Shown piece by piece: positions 17,681-25,765 of a DNA stretch of 64,000 nt. Location: contig NZ_ML660162.1 of the NCBI RefSeq assembly GCF_007004725.1, positions 186,001-250,000 of the forward strand, in the 5' to 3' direction. Numbering within the stretch: position 1 is the first letter of the stretch; the number at the start of each line of letters is the position of its first letter. The notes below the pieces were generated by a model. It did not search any database, was not told the DNA's origin, and was given only the letters and a program-made list of their open reading frames with translations. The position numbers and the translations under genes were made by a program. The DNA is from Aliikangiella coralliicola (GTDB lineage: Bacteria; Pseudomonadota; Gammaproteobacteria; Enterobacterales; Kangiellaceae).

Positions 17681-17788
17681 TCAATGTTTTAGCCAACCAT
17701 TCGAATCTTTGTCTAAATGGAACACTGTATCTTTTATTTGCCAAGCCTTTCCTTTTTGTCCGTAAAAACCACTACACCATAAAAATAC
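17681..17788 (-). pseudogene. Cassette gene remnant without a start codon
   Basis: Thirty-five codons of protein-like sequence (W-C-S-G-F-Y-G-Q-K-G-K-A-W and H-L-D-K-D-S-N-G-W) end in TGA, but only stops and no ATG/GTG/TTG lie upstream in frame. It is bracketed by two junction motifs. Read as the decayed end of a small cassette gene. Confidence 0.35.
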
Positions 17789-17812
17789 GATGAGTTACTA
17801 ACTAAGCCAAAA

Positions 17813-17838
17813 ACTTTAACAGACTGTCTGATTATTAT
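17813..17838 (-). repeat. Junction motif copy
   Basis: ACTTTAACAGACTGTCTG on the plus strand, 38 bases beyond the stop of the gene at 17876. Confidence 0.75.
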
Positions 17839-17875
17839 TTTTCGATTTAAAACCTAAGGTTATATTTTGTTTTAT

Positions 17876-18226
17876 TCACTGTAAAACCATCTGAAAAGTA
17901 TATTTTTTTAAACTAAATAAATTAGTAGTTCTTTCTATAACTTTAACTCTATCGCCAATTTTAACAACAGTAGCTCTAGGCACTCTTATTCTCTTGGTTT
18001 TTAAAGAGTCCAACTGAACAATAATATAAAACCGCTCATTATCTTCACTAGCCTCACTATAAATATGAGTAACAGGCACTTCAATAATCATGGTTTCACC
18101 AGTTGAATAGGCTACTGCTGCAATGATTAAAAGCGCTCCAATCGCCGTATATATTGAGTAGCGTCGAAAACTTTTATGCCACTCTTCGCGAAGTAACTTT
18201 TCCAGTTGTTTTTTTGTGTCGATCAT
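17876..18226 (-). CDS. Small membrane protein of unknown function (cassette)
   Basis: 116 residues: a basic amphipathic start, one transmembrane segment (about 26-46), then a beta-rich C-terminal domain with G-D-R-V-K-V. Probably anchored with the C-terminal domain outside the cytoplasm (inference). No family recognised. Separated from the next cassette by the attC at 18244-18308. Confidence 0.6.
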   Translation of the reverse strand: MIDTKKQLEKLLREEWHKSFRRYSIYTAIGALLIIAAVAYSTGETMIIEVPVTHIYSEASEDNERFYIIVQLDSLKTKRIRVPRATVVKIGDRVKVIERTTNLFSLKKYTFQMVLQ

Positions 18227-18243
18227 ATTTGTTTATTTCGTAT

Positions 18244-18308
18244 GGTATCAAGCGCTACCGAAAAGTAGCGAAGCGCTGTTTGCTGTCGAATACCACAACC
18301 AGTTAGTT
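18244..18308 (-). repeat. attC site
   Basis: GTTAGTT core at 18302-18308; degenerate ATC-AAGC end near 18246; inner GCGCTACC...GGTAGCG-type pairing. Belongs to the same subtype as 33812 and 40332. Confidence 0.65.
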
Positions 18309-18689
18309 GCCATATGCATCCATCCTTGAAATGGTGAATGCAATGCTTTCGCCTATAACCCTTTGATCACGAGTATCAACAGGTGCTTCAAACTCGGCAA
18401 ATCCAACATCAACCATTACTTCAGGAGTAATTCGGTTTACAACACCGTACACTCTATAGCTCCAGCCTGTTAGATGCTCTAGTTCTTTTTTACCGTCAGG
18501 GTTTCCAGAAAACATAGACTCCCATGATTCTTCCTCATAATATAGTCCAGCGGTCAGCTCCACCTCGATCTCTTCACCAGAGCTGTATCGCTCTCCACCG
18601 AACTCATCCATGGCATAAATCCTCATACCAGCTATTTCTAGCTCTGCCTGAAGATAATCACCTTCTGTTTTTATAAATGTGGCTTTCAT
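18303..18689 (-). CDS. Unknown acidic protein (cassette)
   Basis: 128 residues from ATG 18689; the frame also opens at a TTG 12 bases further, inside the attC boundary. Acidic and beta-rich, with E-E-E-S-W-E-S-M-F and a run of Val/Glu strands; no cysteine, signal or membrane segment. The composition resembles small immunity-type proteins, but I recognise no family. Confidence 0.55.
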   Translation of the reverse strand: MKATFIKTEGDYLQAELEIAGMRIYAMDEFGGERYSSGEEIEVELTAGLYYEEESWESMFSGNPDGKKELEHLTGWSYRVYGVVNRITPEVMVDVGFAEFEAPVDTRDQRVIGESIAFTISRMDAYGN

Positions 18690-18769
18690 AATTTGGGACA
18701 ACTAACGCTTTACTAAAAGGCAGAAAAAACTCTACTAGGCTCCCTTCTTATTATTTTCCACACACCAAA

Positions 18770-19198
18770 CTATAAAATATATGTAAACATCAAAATAAAA
18801 AATAAAATTGGAGAGCTTACTAGATAAAATAGAACTCCATACTGAATATTATTCCTGCCTTCGTAATGTTCTTCAAAGTATAACTTGGTGATATTTGTAT
18901 TATCATTTGCGTCACAGTAAATAGCTATAAACACGCATGTAGCTATATAGCAAACAAAAATGTATAACCCACTAGTCTCAGAATTGAGTATCCAATCGAG
19001 TAGCCTACTTGCCATTTCAAATTGAACAATATTCTCAAAAAAAATAAGAACGGAAGCTAAGTTGAGGAAAATTGCAATTGACAGAAGTGCAGAAGCTGTA
19101 CCTAAGGCGGCTCCTTCACTATCCCCCTTTCTGAGCTGATAGTCAAGAATTAGGTAGTGAGCCACTCTGAGTATAGAAATATTTCTATTTTCTTTCAT
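18770..19198 (-). CDS. Three-helix membrane protein of unknown function (cassette)
   Basis: 142 residues with hydrophobic segments at about 29-57, 75-95 and 118-142. Loops are short and lack conserved catalytic residues. ATG 19198. A degenerate attC (AACTAACGC near 18699) follows the stop, and a junction motif lies upstream. Confidence 0.6.
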   Translation of the reverse strand: MKENRNISILRVAHYLILDYQLRKGDSEGAALGTASALLSIAIFLNLASVLIFFENIVQFEMASRLLDWILNSETSGLYIFVCYIATCVFIAIYCDANDNTNITKLYFEEHYEGRNNIQYGVLFYLVSSPILFFILMFTYIL

Positions 19199-19261
19199 TC
19201 GCTACTATTCGAATTCATTCTGTTTAAGATTATTTTAAATAAGTCAATAACTCAAATCCGA

Positions 19262-19289
19262 AATTTTAACAAACTGTCTGCTTATTAGT
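19262..19289 (-). repeat. Junction motif copy
   Basis: TTTTAACAAACTGTCTGCTT then ATTAGTTT, directly abutting the R' box of the attC at 19288. Confidence 0.75.
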
Positions 19290-19343
19290 TTAACACCAGG
19301 CTAATCTGCATCGCCAGGTGTCAAATTGAACCCTTTGTTAGAC
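19288..19343 (-). repeat. attC site
   Basis: GTTTAAC at 19288-19294 and GTTAGAC at 19337-19343 with inner ACACCAGGC/GCCAGGTGT pairing. It touches the stop of the SMI1/KNR4 gene. Confidence 0.8.
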
Positions 19344-19945
19344 TATTGCCCCATCATTTCTTTAGCCAAAGCCGATGGGTAATATAAATCTGTATAATAA
19401 AAACTTCCGGTTTCGCTGCTGTATTCAACATCTACGCCTTCTTTTAGTTTACTAATACAAATATCTATAAAGTCGCTCAATGAGCTTGCATAAACAAACT
19501 TGTCTTCGTCATCTATACCAAAGTTTATAACTTGACCAGCGATTCCCGATTCATCGGGGTCAAAGTCCAACCCTATAAAGCCTCTACCACCATAAAATAG
19601 AGGTATCCACTTAGAGTTAGCGTAAGCGAGTTTAATATGAGATTTTGGAAAGGACGAACACATATCCCACTCGCCCTTTAACTGCTCAATTAGTGGCTCT
19701 TCTCTCTTTATCGAGCGTTTAATTTCATCAATCGATAGGAGAAGAAGGCCGAATAAGATGGGCTTCTCTTTTTCTATTTGGCCATCTGAAAATTTATAAA
19801 TGTCATGCATTTCTTTTGGTAAAGTAACATTCAGACTCTTTTCTAAAAGACTAAGCTCTCCACCTTTAATGCCAACATTGAGGACTTTTTTGAAACTAGG
19901 AAATTTGGCTTCGACTATTTTTACGTATTCTTCCCATTTAGACAT
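19343..19945 (-). CDS. SMI1/KNR4 family protein (cassette)
   Basis: 200 residues from the second ATG (19945), which sits six bases after GGGGA; the first ATG (19951) is too close. The SMI1/KNR4 (SUKH) pattern is clear: L-x-x-L-E-K-S-L-N-V-T-L-P-K-E-M-H-D-I-Y-K-F-S-D-G-Q, then W-I-P-L-F-Y-G-G-R-G-F-I-G-L-D. SUKH domains are common as immunity proteins against polymorphic toxins; no partner toxin is next to this one. Confidence 0.85.
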   Translation of the reverse strand: MSKWEEYVKIVEAKFPSFKKVLNVGIKGGELSLLEKSLNVTLPKEMHDIYKFSDGQIEKEKPILFGLLLLSIDEIKRSIKREEPLIEQLKGEWDMCSSFPKSHIKLAYANSKWIPLFYGGRGFIGLDFDPDESGIAGQVINFGIDDEDKFVYASSLSDFIDICISKLKEGVDVEYSSETGSFYYTDLYYPSALAKEMMGQ

Positions 19946-19958
19946 AATCATTCCCCTG

Positions 19959-20026
19959 GCCTAATGCTTGTTTCATTATTAATTGAGAGTTCGCGAAAAA
20001 CTATTTAATGCAAACTCTTGTTATAC
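19959..20026 (-). repeat. attC site
   Basis: GCCTAAT at 19959-19965 to GTTATAC at 20020-20026, with inner GAGAGTTCGCGAAAAACT. Confidence 0.75.
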
Positions 20027-20054
20027 ACTGATACATACCTCTAGCTCATATATA

Positions 20055-20078
20055 AAACTTTAACAGACTGTCTGTTAA
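20055..20078 (-). repeat. Junction motif copy
   Basis: CTTTAACAGACTGTCTGTT; it overlaps the stop codon of the 23-codon reading frame at 20075. Confidence 0.7.
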
Positions 20079-20146
20079 TTTTTACCCACTGGATTTCTAT
20101 CAAGCTCTTCAATTTCAAGATATTCTCTCTTTGTTCCAATTTTCAT
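20075..20146 (-). CDS. 23-residue reading frame between two attC sites
   Basis: ATG 20146 to TAA 20075 encodes M-K-I-G-T-K-R-E-Y-L-E-I-E-E-L-D-R-N-P-V-G-K-N. It occupies the whole short cassette between attC sites 19959-20026 and 20155-20212. It reads like the N-terminus of a larger protein whose remainder is gone; it could equally be a true micropeptide. No strong ribosome site. Confidence 0.35.
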   Translation of the reverse strand: MKIGTKREYLEIEELDRNPVGKN

Positions 20147-20154
20147 CTGATGAC

Positions 20155-20212
20155 AGCTAACGCTCACATCAGATAAGCTTATCTTGGTACACTTTCCTTG
20201 TTCTTGTTAATA
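20155..20212 (-). repeat. attC site
   Basis: AGCTAAC at 20155-20161 and GTTAATA at 20206-20212; inner GATAAGCTTATC palindrome. Confidence 0.75.
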
Positions 20213-20707
20213 CGATCCAACGACTTCTTCTTTACCAATTTTAACCGTCCCATCTTTGTTAGTAGTTATTAGTTCCCAATATTTTTCAGACTTTTGGATC
20301 CGTTGCCTACGATCTTGATATTCCCCTTCACTAAATGTGTAGGTCACTTTTGGGTCTTCATACCAATCTGGGTACACATCAAAATCGACGTCTTCAAGAT
20401 AATTGAAGCTAATAAAGTGATAACATTTTACGGGATTGAGCGAACACCCACCTGTAAATTTGACCGTGTGCAATTGAATAGATGATAGTCCTTCAAAGTG
20501 CTTCTTACCTACCAGAATCTCTTTTCCATTAATAGTAAGCTTCATTGTCTCAAGCTTTCCAGTTTCTCTATTTACTTCAAGAAACACTTTTCCTTGGTCA
20601 GTTTCAAAAGAGACATTGTTCCAAAGATAAATGACATCCGGGCTAGCGAAACAGCAGGATGAGAACAAGAACAACAGAAGTGCCAATTTAGCTATTGATA
20701 GCTTCAT
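20207..20707 (-). CDS. Exported protein of unknown function (cassette)
   Basis: 166 residues with a signal peptide (hydrophobic 8-20, F-S-S-C-C-F-A cleavage region; the cysteines also allow lipidation). The mature part is beta-rich, ending in a charged segment; one Cys pair (G-G-C-S and K-C-Y-H). No family recognised. Stop lies at the R'' edge of the preceding attC. Confidence 0.6.
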   Translation of the reverse strand: MKLSIAKLALLLFLFSSCCFASPDVIYLWNNVSFETDQGKVFLEVNRETGKLETMKLTINGKEILVGKKHFEGLSSIQLHTVKFTGGCSLNPVKCYHFISFNYLEDVDFDVYPDWYEDPKVTYTFSEGEYQDRRQRIQKSEKYWELITTNKDGTVKIGKEEVVGSY

Positions 20708-20739
20708 AGTATTAACATTGTGATATGCAGGCGCTAAGA

Positions 20740-20929
20740 ACCGTATAACATAATTTATTCATTCTCTACATTCTGCCACATTCTTTCTGGAAAATAAAAA
20801 CTTAAGCCGCAAGGGGGTCAAATGAACTTAGAACTTACTCATCATAACAAAACAGACAGTCCTCTCTTCAATTTCATCTGCCCCCATTTATTCGAATCAC
20901 CTTACTTCGGATTCACTGTATGGTTATGA
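20740..20929 (-). repeat. Long or composite attC-like junction
   Basis: CGTATAAC near 20740 and GTTATGA at 20923-20929, 190 bases apart. Within it, 20833-20890 closely matches 23097-23150 (shared AACAGACAGTCCTCT). Either a long attC or two sites flanking a gene-less cassette. Confidence 0.5.
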
Positions 20930-21142
20930 TTTTTCACTTTCTTTATGTTTCTTAACGATTTGCGACACTTCAGAAATCGTAAATAGTACCAAGACAATGA
21001 TCATACCGGTTACTTCATGATCCCAAACCAATGCTTTATCCATAAAATACTTAGCTACATATTTTCCAAAGAGCAAACCTATTAACAGGCCACTCATCAT
21101 GAGTATCTTGGACCGTATCTTTTTCTTCAAATCTATATCCAT
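20924..21142 (-). CDS. Small two-helix membrane protein (cassette)
   Basis: 72 residues with two transmembrane helices (about 14-32 and 45-62) and basic/acidic ends; GAGG stands seven bases before ATG 21142. Function unknown. Confidence 0.6.
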   Translation of the reverse strand: MDIDLKKKIRSKILMMSGLLIGLLFGKYVAKYFMDKALVWDHEVTGMIIVLVLFTISEVSQIVKKHKESEKS

Positions 21143-21167
21143 CAGAGAACCTCGATTACATCTTTAA

Positions 21168-21240
21168 GTGATAACGCTTTTAGCAAATGGCAAAGCCGCT
21201 CTTTAATTTGCTCCTTGCCTAAATGTATTAACTGTTTACT
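21168..21240 (-). repeat. attC site
   Basis: GTGATAAC at 21168-21175 and GTTTACT at 21234-21240; inner GGCAAAGCCGC and a long AT loop. Confidence 0.65.
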
Positions 21241-21596
21241 AACCAGCATACGCTAGATGCCTGGTATATATTTTTAATTTTACTTGGGTTATATGGAGTA
21301 TCTAACGTCGCTATCGCTATTGAAACCCAACTAGGAAATTTCTTACTACTACTCCATTCAATACTCGAACCACAATTGCTACAAAATTTACGAACAACAC
21401 TTTCAGATGAGTTGTAAGACGCGAGTACTTCACTGCCTGAAATATATGAGAGGTCGCTCTTTGGTAAACTTGCATAAGTTGCAAATGCAGCTCCATGTTG
21501 TTTTTGACACATATTACAGTGGCAATGTGATACGGCTTTTGGCTCAGAGTGTAACTCGTAAGAAACCTTGCCACATAAGCAGCTACCTTTGTACAT
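21228..21596 (-). CDS. GFA family zinc protein, second copy type (cassette)
   Basis: 122 residues with G-S-C-L-C-G, C-H-C-N-M-C-Q and F-C-S-N-C-G, the three zinc-binding cysteine clusters of the GFA fold. Clearly divergent from the GFA gene at 10841, so an independent acquisition rather than a recent duplication. AGGAGAAATA precedes ATG 21596. Confidence 0.87.
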   Translation of the reverse strand: MYKGSCLCGKVSYELHSEPKAVSHCHCNMCQKQHGAAFATYASLPKSDLSYISGSEVLASYNSSESVVRKFCSNCGSSIEWSSSKKFPSWVSIAIATLDTPYNPSKIKNIYQASSVCWLVNS

Positions 21597-21609
21597 TATT
21601 TCTCCTGAC

Positions 21610-21673
21610 AGTTAACGCTTATTAATTCTTGAGACGTTTTTTACGCCAAATCAAATTCTAATTTTTGTTAAGT
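21610..21673 (-). repeat. attC site
   Basis: AGTTAAC at 21610-21616 and GTTAAGT at 21667-21673; inner GACGTTTTTTACGCC. Confidence 0.8.
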
Positions 21674-22056
21674 ATTTTTATTCTTACCAATTCCGGCTTC
21701 GACTTGGAGATAACACTAACACACTCGTTCAACCCAACAATTAAGTACTCCTGATAGAAACCACAATCAACAGAGATGAAATCTTTTCTTTTTGACTCCA
21801 ATTCAGACCAACCACCGGACTCAACACTATAAAACCAGCCTTTCCGAAGATCATATTCTCTCCACCAAAAAGACAAGTCACCTTCATCTAAAACTCGAAA
21901 GCCAACAATATCATCAAATATTATGGTGATATCAATATCAGCATCAAAAATTCCAACTTGAACAGATAATTTCTCTAAATCATAATGTATGTCGATGACT
22001 TCTGCCTTATTTCCTAAAAAAGGAAGGTCATCAAATGGCTTCGCAATTAACTTCAT
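21658..22056 (-). CDS. Unknown protein (cassette)
   Basis: 132 residues from ATG 22056; an earlier TTG (22074) falls inside the R' box region and is rejected. Beta-rich with D-I-D-I-T-I-I-F-D and W-W-R-E-Y-D, one Cys pair (V-D-C-G, N-E-C-V). No signal or membrane segment. The size and composition resemble cassette immunity-like proteins; no family recognised. Confidence 0.55.
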   Translation of the reverse strand: MKLIAKPFDDLPFLGNKAEVIDIHYDLEKLSVQVGIFDADIDITIIFDDIVGFRVLDEGDLSFWWREYDLRKGWFYSVESGGWSELESKRKDFISVDCGFYQEYLIVGLNECVSVISKSKPELVRIKILNKN

Positions 22057-22126
22057 AGTTCTATCAACGCTCAATTCAAAAGTCCAGCTTAGTTTAAGCT
22101 AGATACTTCGTAATTTCTTATTTTGG

Positions 22127-22546
22127 CTATTTTGAATAAGCATAAAGGATCCCGCTATCATCATCTGTACTCAACTCAAAATTACCAATTGAATTTAGTT
22201 CATCGAGGAAACTATTAAACCTACTTTCGTCTCGATATTTTTCTCCAGTTTTCGATTTCATCATAATCTGATAGCGCGGAAATTTAATGGCGTAGATTTC
22301 TCGAAATTGAATAGGTCCATGAATAGTACAATCCATAGTTCGGTCTTCGACATATCCTCCTATAGGAAAAATATTCTCAGACATGAATTCCTCTTCACGA
22401 ACGAATGCAAATTGAATAGGGATTTCTAATTTTCCTGCAGCATCCAGCACTTTTTTCCATTTAGTATTGCTCATTAGAGCGCCGCTATAGTTCTCGATAG
22501 CGGCATTGATTCTGCGCAGATTCTCATTCATGTCATTCATTGCCAT
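22127..22546 (-). CDS. DUF6678-like protein (cassette)
   Basis: 139 residues; ATG 22546 overlaps the R' box, and in-frame ATGs at 22540 and 22531 are alternatives. It carries L-M-S-N-T-K-W-K-K-V-L near residue 24 and ends I-G-N-F-E-L...Y-A-Y. The cassette product at 34771 shares these landmarks in the same order, so they are distant paralogues. The N-N-T-K-W motif recalls DUF6678, whose role is unknown. Confidence 0.6.
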   Translation of the reverse strand: MAMNDMNENLRRINAAIENYSGALMSNTKWKKVLDAAGKLEIPIQFAFVREEEFMSENIFPIGGYVEDRTMDCTIHGPIQFREIYAIKFPRYQIMMKSKTGEKYRDESRFNSFLDELNSIGNFELSTDDDSGILYAYSK

Positions 22547-22599
22547 AACATTCGCAGCTGGTGAGCGTACTTTGCTTCACATACATGTTCTTGTTACAT
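22543..22599 (-). repeat. attC site
   Basis: CCATAAC at 22543-22549 and GTTACAT at 22593-22599; inner GTGAGCGTAC/TTGCTTCAC arms. Confidence 0.78.
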
Positions 22600-23010
22600 T
22601 CCTTTGTGAAAGAAATCATATACTTCATTTTGATTTCCGATGAAATAATCATATGTTTCAAACGCCCAATTCTTTCCTCCTTCTTGCCTTAAGACTTCGT
22701 CTCGCGATAGAAAGTGAAGCTCCTGGGTGTTCGTTTCCTTCCAAGGAGAATCACACTGGTCTTTTAAGTAAGCAGTAACCCCATTTTCGCCAGCAACTGA
22801 ATGAATTAAAACAGCACAATCAATTTCATAAGGCTCCCAAGGTCCAGTATGTAGCATCAACCACATATTTGCCCCAGCTCCATCATCCATTAAATATGCT
22901 CTAAAGTAAGTCAACATCGACTCTGCTTCAATTGAGCCTATAAGTAGCGGCACTTTCCTGTTGCATCTACAAGGGCAGTCCACTTCTTTTCGTTTATCGA
23001 GTTTTATCAT
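22594..23010 (-). CDS. Unknown protein with N-terminal cysteine cluster (cassette)
   Basis: 138 residues. D-C-P-C-R-C near residue 11 could bind a metal. Aromatic-rich centre (W-L-M-L-H-T-G-P-W-E-P-Y) and acidic C-terminus; no signal or membrane segment. Family not recognised. ATG 23010 sits just after the attC-like box at 23026. Confidence 0.55.
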   Translation of the reverse strand: MIKLDKRKEVDCPCRCNRKVPLLIGSIEAESMLTYFRAYLMDDGAGANMWLMLHTGPWEPYEIDCAVLIHSVAGENGVTAYLKDQCDSPWKETNTQELHFLSRDEVLRQEGGKNWAFETYDYFIGNQNEVYDFFHKGM

Positions 23011-23096
23011 TTTGATATGTAATATTGTGATAACGCTCCCTAAGAAGCGTATATCATGATTTATTCATTTTCGAGTAAGAAGATCAGATCAACTTG

Positions 23097-23150
23097 AAAC
23101 CTACTCATCTTAAAACAGACAGTCCTCTTTTCAAGTTCATCTAAACCCAT
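23097..23150 (+). repeat. Dispersed junction repeat (partner at 20833-20890)
   Basis: Shares CTACTCATCTTAAAACAGAC and AGTCCTCT...TTCATCT...CCCAT with the earlier copy. It lies in a gene-less segment between a TGATAACGC box (23026) and the attC at 23160. Confidence 0.7.
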
Positions 23151-23159
23151 TCACTTTTA

Positions 23160-23216
23160 TGCTAACGCCAAATTAAAACGCACATTTTTCGCGTCGATTC
23201 CAATGATTGGTTAAGA
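23160..23216 (-). repeat. attC site
   Basis: TGCTAAC at 23160-23166 and GTTAAGA at 23210-23216; inner AAACGCACATTTTTCGCGTC, the same subtype as 37726 and 38934. Confidence 0.78.
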
Positions 23217-23272
23217 GTCTATTTAGTCAAATTCTGTTTCAATTTTTTCATTGGACTATTGTGGGCAGACTG

Positions 23273-23292
23273 TCTGCTAGTTTTTTAGCTCA
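23273..23292 (-). repeat. Junction motif copy
   Basis: GGCAGACTGTCTGCTAG, with an exact GCAGAC/GTCTGC palindrome. Confidence 0.7.
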
Positions 23293-23317
23293 AACTAACC
23301 TACATACTTGATAGACA

Positions 23318-23758
23318 TTACACCGTCTCATCCTCTAATATCACGATTGCCACGATTTTTTCATTACGAAGCAATACAAAACCTTTTTGATAATGTACCG
23401 AAAAATTAACTTCAAACTCTCTAATTTTATCACCCGACTTATACATATTTAAAAGACACTTAGCGTGCTTGATGTGAAAGCCGTTGTCATAGCGCCGGAG
23501 AACATTGGCATATTCATCATCATTCTTTCGGCTCCAATCATTTGGTATTTTCCAGTCTAGCGCTTTTCGTTTTGCTTTAATATCGTATTCGAGCAAAGTG
23601 ACAATTGCTTGTTCTAGAGTTTGCTCTTTACCAAACCTATAGTCACTAACTTTATAAGCTCTCAGTTGATCTAGAGGTAAACAAATATCATTATTGTCCT
23701 CTGCACTTAATGAGAAACTGATAAATAGTATGCTTAGTGAAAGTACAAGTTTATACAT
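23318..23758 (-). CDS. Exported protein of unknown function (cassette)
   Basis: 146 residues with a signal peptide (hydrophobic 4-18, cleavage after L-S-A). The mature protein has two cysteines (I-C-L-P, K-C-L-L), helical then beta. No family recognised. ATG 23758 lies 6 bases after an R' box. Confidence 0.6.
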   Translation of the reverse strand: MYKLVLSLSILFISFSLSAEDNNDICLPLDQLRAYKVSDYRFGKEQTLEQAIVTLLEYDIKAKRKALDWKIPNDWSRKNDDEYANVLRRYDNGFHIKHAKCLLNMYKSGDKIREFEVNFSVHYQKGFVLLRNEKIVAIVILEDETV

Positions 23759-23763
23759 TTGAG

Positions 23764-23813
23764 TCCTAGCGCTTATTTAAATTATGAGTTTGTGGGTTGA
23801 CCCTCTGTTAGTT
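23764..23813 (-). repeat. attC site (short)
   Basis: TCCTAGC at 23764-23770 and GTTAGTT at 23807-23813; 50 bases, with GGGTTGACCC inside. Confidence 0.7.
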
Positions 23814-23814
23814 T

Positions 23815-24555
23815 TTAGTCCGAATGGGCCTTCTTTTCATTATTAGGAATAAATACATCGGTAACATTTATAAAAATGCTTGAATCACAATTTGAGTAAG
23901 GCGCTGAGCCTGCAGATAAGTTTAACATTTTCGCGCCTTCGCCAAATGGATAATAAGTATAATTTCTGCTTCTTGCTAAAACTTCTTCGTTTTCTAACAT
24001 ACTAGTTTCACGAAGATACAGTCGCTTTTTAACTAGCGGAGTTCTCGTGTAGTCAAATACATAAGGATTCGAAATACTATTAATTATTTTCTTTTCGGAA
24101 CAAGCCAAATAGCACTCACTCTCTTCGTGCTTTTGTGGCTTTGAAGAACATTGTTCACTACATGATGAGTCCGTCCAAGACTTGCCTCTTGAAAACCTGA
24201 ATAAACCTTTAACAGCTCCTGGTTCATTATCTTCTTTGGGTGCAAAAGTACACTCAATTCCTTTGTAAAAATTCAAATAATTAAGACCGCGTTCGCAACT
24301 TGATGCACGACCAAGATAGAGATAGTCTACCGCCTTTGTTTCAAAAATTTCTTTCCTATCATTAGCCTCACACAAAGCCTGGAACTGATGGTAACTAGGA
24401 TACAACTTATGACCAATAAAAAACCAAGTAGGAAATAAAATTACCAGACTCCAGTAAATAGCCAAACCCAACTTATTTTTCTTAAACTTCCTACTACCAG
24501 CTACAACAATACAAATATACAATCCAGCAATTAAAAGAAGCCCTAACCCTATCAT
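23815..24555 (-). CDS. Membrane protein with cysteine-rich extracytoplasmic part (cassette)
   Basis: 246 residues. Two transmembrane helices (about 2-21 and 29-48) are followed by a soluble domain with ten or so cysteines, including S-S-C-S-E-Q-C-S-S and S-E-C-Y-L-A-C, suggestive of disulfides in the periplasm. GGGGAA precedes ATG 24555. One of the larger cassette products; unrecognised. Confidence 0.6.
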   Translation of the reverse strand: MIGLGLLLIAGLYICIVVAGSRKFKKNKLGLAIYWSLVILFPTWFFIGHKLYPSYHQFQALCEANDRKEIFETKAVDYLYLGRASSCERGLNYLNFYKGIECTFAPKEDNEPGAVKGLFRFSRGKSWTDSSCSEQCSSKPQKHEESECYLACSEKKIINSISNPYVFDYTRTPLVKKRLYLRETSMLENEEVLARSRNYTYYPFGEGAKMLNLSAGSAPYSNCDSSIFINVTDVFIPNNEKKAHSD

Positions 24556-24571
24556 TTAGTATTCCCCTTCG

Positions 24572-24622
24572 GCAGACTGTCTACTTATAAAATTTTAACG
24601 GACTGTTTGCATATTATTTTAT
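24572..24622 (-). repeat. Double junction motif
   Basis: GGCAGACTGTCTACTTAT is followed 22 bases on by CGGACTGTTTGCATATT, so two copies stand in tandem. Confidence 0.7.
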
Positions 24623-24647
24623 CGTGATAGTCTTTTATATTTTTTAT

Positions 24648-25061
24648 CTACTCTTTCGATCTAGACTGCACCAGGCCGGGATAAAAAACATTAAACGTAT
24701 GCACTTCGTATTTGAATGTGCCTGCAGACATCGACGGGTCCTTCTCCATAAAAGCTTTGACTTCCTCCGGCGAGTTCGCAGAGAAAATAATGAGTCCGAT
24801 GTCAGAATATCTTGCCCCCATAACAATATGGCCCGCCTCACGCAGTTTTTTCAAATTTGTCGAGTGCTCTTTAAAAAAAGCTTGTTCATTAGGTGCCTTC
24901 GAGCTATCCCAATTTGGGCCGACTTTGATTTCTACAGCGAATAATTTCAACTTTGCTTCGGTTCCAGAGGAAGCACTCGAAGACAAGGGCGAAGCCTCCA
25001 GCTTAGAGCACGCAAACACGATAATACAGATCGTCACAAGTAACTGAATAGAAATTCGCAT
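24648..25061 (-). CDS. Exported YciI-domain protein (cassette)
   Basis: 137 residues from ATG 25061, preceded by GGAG and opening a signal sequence; the frame runs on upstream to 25133 across the junction. After a Ser-rich linker the YciI/ferredoxin-like fold is visible: L-F-A-V-E, F-F-K-E-H-x-x-x-L-K-K-L-R-E-A-G-H-I-V-M-G, and S-P-E-E-V-K-A-F. YciI domains are usually cytoplasmic, so an exported one is unusual. F-A-C in the leader could also be a lipidation site. Confidence 0.75.
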   Translation of the reverse strand: MRISIQLLVTICIIVFACSKLEASPLSSSASSGTEAKLKLFAVEIKVGPNWDSSKAPNEQAFFKEHSTNLKKLREAGHIVMGARYSDIGLIIFSANSPEEVKAFMEKDPSMSAGTFKYEVHTFNVFYPGLVQSRSKE

Positions 25062-25089
25062 ATTTTCTCCTGGAAAGCTGATGTTCTGA

Positions 25090-25238
25090 TGTCTAACATT
25101 GTAGTAGTTTATATTAGATGGGCACTCGACCAATTGCTATTCTCTCGTAAAAATAGCAGTTCTTCATTAAAAAAATTTAACAGACTATCTGCTTATTAGT
25201 CCAGTGAAACAATATTCCAAAACAGAAACTTGTTAGCC
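25090..25238 (-). repeat. Long attC-like junction with embedded junction motif
   Basis: GTCTAAC at 25090-25096 and GTTAGCC at 25232-25238 (touching the barstar stop region). The junction motif TTTAACAGACTATCTGCTT lies inside at 25178-25196, together with GGGCACTCGACCAATT near 25120. Confidence 0.55.
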
Positions 25239-25240
25239 CA

Positions 25241-25738
25241 CTAATCGTACAGTTTAATAGGGACATTACTATCATTAAATACTCTCTCAATGGCCTTGAA
25301 ATAAGACGCCCCCTTTAAATCCATTTCATCGAAAACACCAATCTCTATTAAATCATCATAGGTACAGTCTACATCATCAAAACATCGTAATTTATTTTCA
25401 AAGCACATTCTTGCCCAAGCGACATCATTTAACGACTTTTCAACTCCCTCTCCGTTGATAATATGGACTTCAAAAGGTCGAGTGACTCCAAAGCCACCGC
25501 CAATGCAATCATTTAACGAATCTAAACAAGTTCCAAAATACCCGTTCTCTCCATTAATAGCTTCACCTAATGATAAATAAAAACTTGGAATATCTTCAAT
25601 GTAAAGTCCATCCAAAAAGAACTCTTTGCCAGTTTGCTCCTTTTTTGTTGCTCTATCATTCGAGCAAAACAGGATTCGATTTTTATGTAGTTGTAAGTAT
25701 TTTTCGTGATGGTTTAGTTTTGACCAAGTAGGTTTCAT
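25241..25738 (-). CDS. Barstar-family protein (cassette)
   Basis: 165 residues. The C-terminal 110 match the barstar fold: F-F-L-D-G-L-Y-I-x-D-I-x-S-F-Y-L-S-L-G-E-A-I-N...G-Y-F-G-x-C-L-D-S-L-N-D-C-I, the helix that plugs barnase-type RNases. Barstar relatives inhibit secreted or injected RNase toxins. No RNase gene is adjacent, so this is an orphan inhibitor in the array. GGGTAG precedes ATG 25738. Confidence 0.75.
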   Translation of the reverse strand: MKPTWSKLNHHEKYLQLHKNRILFCSNDRATKKEQTGKEFFLDGLYIEDIPSFYLSLGEAINGENGYFGTCLDSLNDCIGGGFGVTRPFEVHIINGEGVEKSLNDVAWARMCFENKLRCFDDVDCTYDDLIEIGVFDEMDLKGASYFKAIERVFNDSNVPIKLYD

Positions 25739-25765
25739 TCAATATCTACCCCTGATTCTATATAG

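Larger units (their letters stand above)
17256..17875. other. Gap with two junction motifs and decayed sequence
   Basis: About 620 bases. Junction-motif copies at 17461-17488 and 17813-17838 bracket what looks like an old cassette, holding a coding remnant (17681-17788) and one copy of a 59-bp repeat (17491-17549) also found at 30656. Confidence 0.6.
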